From contig CAJASG010000589.1 of NCBI GenBank assembly GCA_903944555.1, positions 1-6,904 of the forward strand: a DNA stretch of 6,904 bases, given 5' to 3'. Of this stretch, positions 1 through 5,259 are shown in pieces. Under the pieces are notes generated by a model, which did not search any database, was not told where the DNA came from, and saw nothing but the letters and a program-made list of their open reading frames with translations. Made by a program: the position numbers and the translations under genes. Each line of letters opens with the position of its first letter. Position 1 is the stretch's first letter. This stretch comes from an uncultured beta proteobacterium. GTDB lineage: Bacteria > Pseudomonadota > Gammaproteobacteria > Burkholderiales > Burkholderiaceae_C.

Positions 1-459
1 GCGACATCTGCTCTGCTGAGCCAGTTTCCACAGGTTCGGGTGGTGGCGCTTTCAGGCTATGGCCACAAACAATTTGTGATGGAAATGCTGGATGCAGGTG
101 CAACCGCGTATGTGGTCAAGTCATCCGCAGGCAAACAGCTGGTGCACGCAATTCACAGCGCAGCACAAGGGAATACCTACCTCTGCCCGGATGCTGCGGC
201 GACCTTGATTGAGGTGAGCCGCCGCGGAACCCATGGAGACGTAGGGGTGCACGACAAGAAGCGACGTCTGGGACGCCGCGAGACCGAGGTACTGCGCCTC
301 TTGGCACAAGGTAGCAGTTCACCCCAGATTGGGGCCAGTCTGCATATCTCCACCAGCACGGTCGACGTTCACCGCCGCAACATCATGAACAAGCTGGAAT
401 TGCGCACGGTGGCCGAACTCACCAAGTACGCCATCCGTGTCGGAATCACCGCAATGTAG
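1..459 (+). CDS. NarL/FixJ-family response regulator, 5'-truncated by window edge
   Basis: A two-component response regulator that would bind DNA and control transcription after phosphorylation by a sensor kinase. The frame is open from base 1, so the start and the phospho-acceptor Asp lie upstream; 152 residues plus a stop are visible. The first ~60 residues match the end of a receiver domain: a hydrophobic strand ending in ALSGY (conserved Ser/Thr switch position) and the later strand AYVVKSS with the conserved Lys. The C-terminal ~65 residues are a LuxR-type helix-turn-helix, with LGRRETEVLRLLAQG, then the recognition-helix segment STSTVDVHRRNIMNKL. The GTG at base 40 is internal to the receiver domain and is not the real start. 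The next gene is a diguanylate cyclase on the same strand with no clear terminator between them, so co-transcription is plausible. The cognate kinase and target genes cannot be told from this window. Confidence 0.9.
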   Translation, partial: ATSALLSQFPQVRVVALSGYGHKQFVMEMLDAGATAYVVKSSAGKQLVHAIHSAAQGNTYLCPDAAATLIEVSRRGTHGDVGVHDKKRRLGRRETEVLRLLAQGSSSPQIGASLHISTSTVDVHRRNIMNKLELRTVAELTKYAIRVGITAM

Positions 460-563
460 TTTTGTCAGCGGCGGAAGAACACGCCCATATACCCAAATAC
501 ACCTATGCACATCCCTCTTATCTCTGTATTTTTTTCTTCACCGCGGCTCTGTACGCTAGTCCG
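460..563 (+). other. Spacer between response regulator and diguanylate cyclase
   Basis: This 104-base stretch is AT-richer than its flanks and contains a run of seven T (529-535) with no GC-rich stem before it, so it does not look like an intrinsic terminator. The cyclase frame stays open through it back to a TTG at 462. That extension has irregular codon use, no Shine-Dalgarno sequence within a normal distance of the TTG, and no family-like residues. A TTGTCA hexamer at 462-467 could be a -35 element, but I see no convincing -10 at the right spacing. I treat the region as a non-coding leader. Confidence 0.4.
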
Positions 564-1640
564 ATGACCCCTCTGCGCGGCTCTCTCCACCCCGACGCTC
601 GCAGTGAACGTCTTCAAACTGCGGAGCACCAGCGGGAAATATGGGCAGACAAGCTGGAACTGATGCGTGCGCGTCAACTCCTGGCGTCCAGTCTGGATGC
701 GCTGGGCGTGGGATTAGAAATATGGGATGAGCAAGACAGACTGGTTCTTTACAACAAAAAGGTCAATCACCTCCAGAACTGTAGCTTCATGCCTGACGAC
801 ATTGGCAAGACCCATTTAGCCTTGGGGCGTACCGTCCTTGACTATATGGAGGGGCAAAAAGAAGGTCCAGGGAATGAAGAAACGCTGAGCGGCCTGCCGC
901 ATATACCGACCGGCTTGCATGGGGAGCCCAAACTCCAGCGCTTGCCTGGGGATCACTGGACCAATACCTATGAGGCCATGACCCCAGAGGGCTACTTGAT
1001 CGTCGTCAGAGTGAACGTCACCGAACTGGTGCGTCAAGGCCGAATGCTGGAGGCCAGCAACCACCAGTTGGCGATTCAGTCTGCAACGGACAGCCTGACG
1101 GGCCTGCCCAACCGAAGGTGCTTTGATGAAGTGCTGACGACCGAGTGGCAGCGTGCATCCCGCAGTGGGGCGACATTGAGTCTCCTGATGGTCGACATCG
1201 ATCACTTCAAGAAATACAACGACCACTACGGCCACCTGGCTGGCGACCAATGCCTGCGAAGGGTGGCGGGCGTCTTGGGTCGTTGCGTGCGCCGCGCGGG
1301 TGAGTTGGTCGCCCGGTATGGTGGTGAGGAGTTTATCTTGCTGCTGCCCGCCGCCGACATGGCATATGCCTGTGAGACCGCACAAAAATGCCTGAGCCTG
1401 ATGCAGCTTGAGGCCATTCGCCATGCGGGGTCTCCCACCGGCACCGAAGTGACCTTGAGCATTGGCGTGGCCTGTTTGCAGCCCGATGCAACCCTGAATG
1501 CCAGCACCTTGATTGACGCAGCCGACGCAGCGATGTACCGCGCCAAGTCAGGCGGACGCGCACGCTACGAAGCGGCAACTCAGAGCGACTGGGAGATCGA
1601 CCCGGAGACCCCCAGAACCCGACCCAGCCCCTTCAACTGA
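564..1640 (+). CDS. PAS-GGDEF diguanylate cyclase
   Basis: Predicted to condense two GTP into the second messenger cyclic di-GMP in the cytoplasm. Numbering from ATG 564 (358 residues): a charged, probably coiled-coil segment (~15-40); a PAS-type sensor domain (~39-156) with the fingerprint GLEIWDEQDRLVLYN and an ending like GYLIVVRVNVTEL; then a full GGDEF domain (~171-335). Visible active-site elements are DSLTGLPNRR (176-185), DIDHFK (211-216), the KYNDHYGHLAGD segment and the signature GGEEF (253-257). The inhibitory I-site, normally RxxD just upstream, reads RAGE (244-247), so Asp is replaced by Glu. No EAL or HD-GYP domain is present, and no clear membrane segment if ATG 564 is the start. 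The frame also extends back to TTG 462 (392 residues), adding a Tyr/Phe-rich hydrophobic stretch. ATG 564 is preferred because the extension has poor codon character, although neither start has a strong ribosome site. The gene follows a response regulator and may be its partner. Confidence 0.9.
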   Translation: MTPLRGSLHPDARSERLQTAEHQREIWADKLELMRARQLLASSLDALGVGLEIWDEQDRLVLYNKKVNHLQNCSFMPDDIGKTHLALGRTVLDYMEGQKEGPGNEETLSGLPHIPTGLHGEPKLQRLPGDHWTNTYEAMTPEGYLIVVRVNVTELVRQGRMLEASNHQLAIQSATDSLTGLPNRRCFDEVLTTEWQRASRSGATLSLLMVDIDHFKKYNDHYGHLAGDQCLRRVAGVLGRCVRRAGELVARYGGEEFILLLPAADMAYACETAQKCLSLMQLEAIRHAGSPTGTEVTLSIGVACLQPDATLNASTLIDAADAAMYRAKSGGRARYEAATQSDWEIDPETPRTRPSPFN

Positions 1641-1651
1641 GGTCGAACAGC

Positions 1652-1673
1652 GGCCCTGATCGGAACGTGGGCC
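1652..1673. repeat. Weak inverted repeat between convergent genes
   Basis: GGCCC (1652-1656) and GGGCC (1669-1673) form a 5-bp stem with a 12-base loop in the 45-bp gap between the convergent cyclase and APS kinase genes. A TGATC/GATCA pair (1657-1661 and 1675-1679) could compete with it. There is no T-tract on either side, so it is not a standard intrinsic terminator, and 5-bp arms are expected by chance in a window this long. Confidence 0.15.
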
Positions 1674-1685
1674 AGATCAAGCTGC

Positions 1686-2291
1686 TCATTGGGCCGTGAT
1701 CAAACTCAGTATCCGGGTGATCGCCAAACCAGCGGTCACGTTGGCACAGTCAAGCTCTATGTCAGGACGCTCCGGCACTTCATAAGGACTGTTTAAGCCG
1801 GTCATATTGGTAAGCAGCCCGTTGCGGGCTTTTTTGTAGAGCCCCTTGACGTCGCGCTGCTCACAAACTTCCAGCGATGTACTCACGTACACCTCAAAAA
1901 AATTCTCTGTCCCGATGAGTTCACGGGCCATTTCGCGGTCTCCGCGAAATGGGGATATGAAAGCCGTCATCACCATCAGACCCGCGTCCATCATCAACTT
2001 GGACACTTCTGCAATGCGGCGGATGTTTTCTACCCGGTCGACATCGGTGAAGTCAAGGTCATTGTTCAAGCCTTGGCGAATGTTGTCGCCATCAAGGAGG
2101 TAGGTTCGTCGGCCCAGGCGGTGCAGCTCAACTTCCAGCGCATTGGCCAGCGTAGATTTTCCGGCGCCGGACAGCCCGGTGAACCAGATGACTCGCCCAT
2201 GGTGGCCGTTAAGTCTTTCGCGGTCTTGCCGGGTGATCGTCAGTGCTTGCGTGTGCACGTTTTGCACGCGCCACAGCCCGTGGTGAACCAT
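1686..2291 (-). CDS. cysC: Adenylylsulfate (APS) kinase
   Basis: Phosphorylates the 3'-OH of adenylylsulfate with ATP to give PAPS, in the cytoplasm. At 201 residues it has the usual length of a stand-alone CysC. Visible motifs: the P-loop GLSGAGKST (39-47), LLDGDN (65-70), DRVENIRR (85-92), the conserved ISPFRGDR segment (112-119) with the Ser typical of this family, and GLYKKAR (150-156) followed by TGLNSPYE. One small oddity is Asp80 in DLDF, where the family usually has Gly (DLGF). The ATG start is supported by a GGGGGAG ribosome site five bases upstream. It stands alone: no cysD, cysN or cysH is in the window. Because a PAPS-dependent sulfotransferase gene lies nearby, PAPS supply for sulfation is a likelier role than sulfate assimilation (inference). 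The gene is convergent with the cyclase and divergent from prsT, and it carries two notable inverted repeats (see the entries at 1816 and 1928). Confidence 0.96.
   Translation of the reverse strand: MVHHGLWRVQNVHTQALTITRQDRERLNGHHGRVIWFTGLSGAGKSTLANALEVELHRLGRRTYLLDGDNIRQGLNNDLDFTDVDRVENIRRIAEVSKLMMDAGLMVMTAFISPFRGDREMARELIGTENFFEVYVSTSLEVCEQRDVKGLYKKARNGLLTNMTGLNSPYEVPERPDIELDCANVTAGLAITRILSLITAQ
1717..1739 (+). repeat. Imperfect stem-loop inside the cysC 3' end
   Basis: GTGATCGC (1717-1724) and GCGGTCAC (1732-1739) pair as an 8-bp stem around a 7-base loop, with one T/G wobble when read as a plus-strand transcript. No T-tract follows. It lies 76 bases downstream of the cyclase stop, inside antisense cysC sequence, and could fold in a read-through transcript or in the cysC message. 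Confidence 0.3.
1816..1835 (+). terminator. Candidate intrinsic terminator for the cyclase transcript, inside cysC
   Basis: On the plus strand AGCCCG (1816-1821), loop TTG, CGGGCT (1825-1830) forms a perfect GC-rich 6-bp stem with a triloop. The T closing the stem and five more (1830-1835) make a run of six T. This is the standard Rho-independent terminator shape, oriented to stop transcription coming from the response regulator/cyclase side, about 175 bases past the cyclase stop. It lies within cysC, where the same bases encode the conserved KKAR segment and the following Asn-Gly-Leu. The A-run and GC arm may therefore be partly a by-product of coding constraint. Confidence 0.45.
1928..1952. 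repeat. Perfect 11-bp inverted repeat (3-base loop) inside cysC
   Basis: The left arm CCATTTCGCGG (1928-1938) and right arm CCGCGAAATGG (1942-1952) are exact reverse complements separated by TCT. On the minus strand it covers the cysC codons for Pro114 to Met121 plus the first base of the next codon, part of the conserved SPFRxDR segment. Such a long perfect hairpin is not expected by chance in a window of this size. No T-tract flanks it, so it is not an intrinsic terminator. The function is unknown. Confidence 0.7.
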
Positions 2292-2442
2292 AGATACTCC
2301 CCCGAACTTTGCTACGAAGAATCAAGATGACAACCATTTTTGCGACAACAAGACACACGCCCATGTGAAATATCAAAGGGGATGTCCTGGAGGATTCATA
2401 GACTGAAGGCAGTCATCTCACTCGACGTTCGGGAATATCCAT
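2292..2442. promoter_or_regulatory. Divergent intergenic region between cysC and the prsT-like gene
   Basis: This 151-bp region separates two divergently transcribed genes and should hold the promoters of both. The cysC ribosome site lies at its left end. On the right, GGGAA (2431-2435) seven bases before the ATG is a modest ribosome site for the TPR lipoprotein. A short inverted repeat GACTG-AAGG-CAGTC (2401-2414) lies in the probable leader of that gene. On the minus strand, 2336 to 2321 has TGG and TTG at sigma-54-like spacing, but the invariant GC of the -12 element is GA. I see no convincing sigma-70 hexamer pair on either strand. Confidence 0.5.
2297..2303 (-). promoter_or_regulatory. 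Ribosome-binding site of cysC
   Basis: Read on the minus strand this is GGGGGAG, five bases before the ATG at 2291. It is a strong purine-rich Shine-Dalgarno site and fixes the cysC start. Confidence 0.75.
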
Positions 2443-5229
2443 ATGCAAGAGTTCAACGGTTCTTTATCGTCACAACTTTGTCGCAAGCGCCTGCGCCCCG
2501 CACTGCTCTCGCTCGTGCTTGCAGGTTTGGTGGCAGGCTGCGGACAGGACCCCATGAGCGCGGGCAAGGAGTTCATGAAAAAGGGGGAGTACCCCTCTGC
2601 CGTCATAGAGTACAAAAATGCAGTCCAGGCGGCACCCGATTCGCGGGAGGCCCGACTGGCATTGGCAGATGCCCTTGAGCGGACCTATGACACGGTCGGT
2701 GCGGAACAACACCTTCGCAAAGTGATAAGTGCCGGCGGCGATGCCGATTCGCTGCTGCCGAGGATTGCGCTCTTGATGCTCGACCGCAACGAATTGGCAA
2801 AGGTCATCAAAGAGTTCAACGATCGGCACTTGAAGTCGCCGCAGGCTGACAGCGACCTTCGTGCAGCGGTCGCGGTGGCCTACGTGGGTCAGAAGCAACA
2901 TGCGCTCGCGCAAGAGCAACTAAACGGCGCGTCCGCCAAAACGACTACCGTCATGCTGGCAAGAGCCCAATTGCTGCTCGCCCAGGGCAAGAAAGACCAG
3001 GCCATGGCAGCGTTGGAGAGTTCACTGGCGGAACCCAATGCGCCTTGGTGGGTCTTACGCGCTCTGGGTCGTATTTACGAGGCGAATGGAAACCGCGAGC
3101 AGGCATTCCAATTTATGTCCCGGACTTATGAGGCTGCGCCGTGGCATCGCGGCGTGACAGGGGAGTATGGTGAATTCCTTATCGGGATGGGAAAGCTGGA
3201 CCAGGCGATTGTTGTGCGAGACCGACTCAAAATACTGGCGCCCACCAGCTACTGGACGCACTATATCGATGCACTGGTGCTGTCTCGCCAAGGCCGCTCG
3301 GAACAAAGTCTTGCAGCGGCACTCAAGGTTCTTGCCGCTGCGCCAGAGCATCTGCCTGCAACCTTGATGGTGGCTTCTGCCGAATTGCAGAAAGGCGATG
3401 TCATGATGGCCGACAGGCGGCTGAAAAAGATCGCCCAGCAGTACCCGGACTCTTTGCCCACCCTCCAATTGTTGGCGGAAGCACAGCTCCGGCTGGGCCA
3501 GACCACCGAGGCGGCTGCCACCATTGCACGCGGTCTCAGCGCAGCGCCGACCAATACAAGGCTGCTATCACTGCGTGCTGAAAGTGAAGTCCTGCGCGGC
3601 GCGACAAAGGCGGCCGCAGCCACCCTTGAGCAGCTCCGCGCGAATGATCCTGCCAACGCGTCGTATCTGCTGCGCTTGAGTGAGCTGCGGGCACGCTCAG
3701 GCGACAAGGAAGCGGCCAAAAAACTTCTCGATCAAGCGGGAGAAGCAGGCAAAGACAACGTGGGGATTCGGGACCGGATCATTGCCATTGCCTTGGGTAT
3801 GGGCGACGCCAAGCGCGTTCGCCAACTGGCAGACTATGCAATGACATCTCGCCCGCAGGACCCCCAGTCTCACCTGATGCTCGCCGCCACCTTGGGCGTC
3901 GAAAAGGACCATGCGGGGGCTTGGCGTGAGACACTTGCGGCCTTGGATCTCCAGCCTGCATTTCAACCCGCGTTGACTGCGCTGACCATGATGGCGCAAG
4001 GGCCCCAGCAACGCGATGAGTTGGCCGTACGTTACGAGAAGGCGGTTCAGGCAAAACCATCCAGCGCCCAGACCTATCTCGAATACGCCCGGTTGTTGCA
4101 AGCAACACAAACCAATCGCGCCAGCATCACGGCGCTCTTTGAAAATGGGGTGCGGGCTTTACCGACGTCTACCGTGTTGCGGGAGGCTCTTGCGCAGGAA
4201 CATCTACGTGCCGGAAAACCGGACGCGGCACTCAGCGTTGCCCAGGCAGGTGCATCTGCCAACAATGCATCCCCCGATGAAGTCGCCTTGCTCGCTGCGA
4301 TCTACGAACGTGTAGGGGAAACCCAATTGGCCACGGAAACCTATCGCAAGTTGGCAGCCAACTATCCGCAACGCGCAGATTGGAGACTAAGACTGGCAGA
4401 ACTGGAGATGGGCGCTGACCGAAAAAAAGAAGCCACCACCCTTCTTCGCGCCCTGATAACCGATCGCCCATTCGATCCGAAGCCGTACATCACATTGGCC
4501 AACCTCACGCGCCCTGACAATCTGCAAGAGGCACTGTCCATCGCCCGCGAGCTGGGCGAAATCGCCCCCAATAACTTAACAGCCATGCTCTTGGAAGGCG
4601 ACCTTCTTACGCAGGCGGGGAAATCAGACGACGCCCTGAAGCAATTTGGAAAAGCCGCAAAGGCTGGCGCAGTACCCGCCGCGCTCCTGCGCAATGTCCA
4701 GCTCCTTGATCGAACCAAACGGAGCCAAGCCGCGGAGGAGGAATTGGCCGATACCTTGCGCAAGTTTCCCGATGATCCGACGGTGCTCGGCTTTGCAGCA
4801 CAGCGTATCCGCGCACAGGGAAAGCCCGGTAAAGCCGTTGAACTTCTACAAAAGATCGCGGACAAGAATCCGCACAATCCTGTCGTACTCAACGATCTGG
4901 CCTGGGCGCAGATTGAGGCAAAACAAGCAAGTGCCCTGAAGAATGCCACCAGAGCGGCCGCACTTGCGCCGAACAACCCAGAAGTGCTGGATACCCTCGG
5001 CATGGCTCAAGCCTTGGCAGGCCAACAGACTGAGGCGATTGCCACACTGCGCACGGCCCTTAATCTTGCACCCAGGGTGCCGACAATCCGGTTTCATCTC
5101 GCCGAACTGTACATTGCCTCGGGCAACCGCAAAGAGGCAAGCAATCTGATTCAATCCATGGACCGAAAGAAACTCGGCACCAAAGACCAGGAAACCCTTG
5201 CGCGGTTAAGTAGCAGCCTTGCCGGTTAG
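2443..5229 (+). CDS. prsT: PrsT-like TPR-repeat lipoprotein (PEP-CTERM/exopolysaccharide-associated)
   Basis: A 928-residue protein made almost wholly of tetratricopeptide repeats, predicted to be a periplasm-facing, probably outer-membrane lipoprotein scaffolding surface-polymer or protein export. The N-terminus has basic residues (14-18), a hydrophobic stretch (20-31) and a lipobox ending VAGC, with Cys33 as the lipidation site. Residue +2 is Gly rather than Asp, which favours outer-membrane sorting. Helical TPR pairs follow from ~38 to the end; clear examples are 38-68 (KGEYPSAVIEYKNAVQAAPD), 340-370, 616-641, 713-742 and 850-878. The region NDLAWAQIEAKQASALKNA (817-835), then LAPNNPEVLDTLG, resembles the C-terminal part of the PrsT family, as do overall length and architecture. 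The symbol rests on this resemblance; no prsK, prsR or exosortase gene is visible to confirm it. The ATG has a modest GGGAA ribosome site. It diverges from cysC and converges on the sulfotransferase gene. The alternative is a generic TPR lipoprotein. Confidence 0.85.
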   Translation: MQEFNGSLSSQLCRKRLRPALLSLVLAGLVAGCGQDPMSAGKEFMKKGEYPSAVIEYKNAVQAAPDSREARLALADALERTYDTVGAEQHLRKVISAGGDADSLLPRIALLMLDRNELAKVIKEFNDRHLKSPQADSDLRAAVAVAYVGQKQHALAQEQLNGASAKTTTVMLARAQLLLAQGKKDQAMAALESSLAEPNAPWWVLRALGRIYEANGNREQAFQFMSRTYEAAPWHRGVTGEYGEFLIGMGKLDQAIVVRDRLKILAPTSYWTHYIDALVLSRQGRSEQSLAAALKVLAAAPEHLPATLMVASAELQKGDVMMADRRLKKIAQQYPDSLPTLQLLAEAQLRLGQTTEAAATIARGLSAAPTNTRLLSLRAESEVLRGATKAAAATLEQLRANDPANASYLLRLSELRARSGDKEAAKKLLDQAGEAGKDNVGIRDRIIAIALGMGDAKRVRQLADYAMTSRPQDPQSHLMLAATLGVEKDHAGAWRETLAALDLQPAFQPALTALTMMAQGPQQRDELAVRYEKAVQAKPSSAQTYLEYARLLQATQTNRASITALFENGVRALPTSTVLREALAQEHLRAGKPDAALSVAQAGASANNASPDEVALLAAIYERVGETQLATETYRKLAANYPQRADWRLRLAELEMGADRKKEATTLLRALITDRPFDPKPYITLANLTRPDNLQEALSIARELGEIAPNNLTAMLLEGDLLTQAGKSDDALKQFGKAAKAGAVPAALLRNVQLLDRTKRSQAAEEELADTLRKFPDDPTVLGFAAQRIRAQGKPGKAVELLQKIADKNPHNPVVLNDLAWAQIEAKQASALKNATRAAALAPNNPEVLDTLGMAQALAGQQTEAIATLRTALNLAPRVPTIRFHLAELYIASGNRKEASNLIQSMDRKKLGTKDQETLARLSSSLAG

Positions 5230-5242
5230 GTGCCAAAGGCTG
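5214..5242. repeat. Stem-loop over the prsT stop codon, between convergent genes
   Basis: CAGCCTT (5214-5220) and AAGGCTG (5236-5242) form a perfect 7-bp stem around a 15-base loop that contains the TAG stop of the TPR lipoprotein gene. It lies largely in the 30-bp gap before the stop of the convergent sulfotransferase gene. Being symmetric it could act on transcripts from either side, but no T-run follows on either strand, so an intrinsic terminator is not established. Confidence 0.3.
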
Positions 5243-5259
5243 ACTCACATGCCACCGAC

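Noticed and set aside
527..540. A T-rich run (seven T) as a terminator after the response regulator.
   Set aside because: No GC-rich stem precedes it, so it does not have the form of an intrinsic terminator.
816..1424. A 202-codon open frame on the minus strand inside the diguanylate cyclase.
   Set aside because: It is antisense to a well-supported GGDEF gene, its translation shows no recognisable domain, and long antisense frames are common in GC-rich DNA.
1669..1703. Two similar tracts, GGGCC-A-GATCAA (1669-1680) and GGGCC-GT-GATCAA (1691-1703), as a direct repeat.
   Set aside because: Only two imperfect copies of about 12 bases are present, one of them in the cysC 3' end. That is too little to call a repeat element or binding array.
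2160..2171. The 12-base palindrome TCCGGCGCCGGA in cysC.
   Set aside because: It encodes part of the P-loop (Ser-Gly-Ala-Gly), and a palindrome of this length is expected about once by chance in such a window.
2401..2414. Inverted repeat GACTG-AAGG-CAGTC ahead of prsT as an operator.
   Set aside because: Arms of 5 bp are expected several times by chance in a window this long. Only its position is suggestive, so no operator is claimed.
2340..2678. A 112-codon plus-strand frame starting in the divergent intergenic region and running into prsT in another frame.
   Set aside because: No ribosome site or recognisable motif was seen, and most of it is out-of-frame prsT sequence. The lipobox-bearing frame explains the region better.
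4362..5003. A 213-codon open frame on the minus strand inside the TPR lipoprotein.
   Set aside because: It is an Ala/Ser/Arg-rich translation antisense to a clear TPR-coding gene, a typical shadow frame with no family features.
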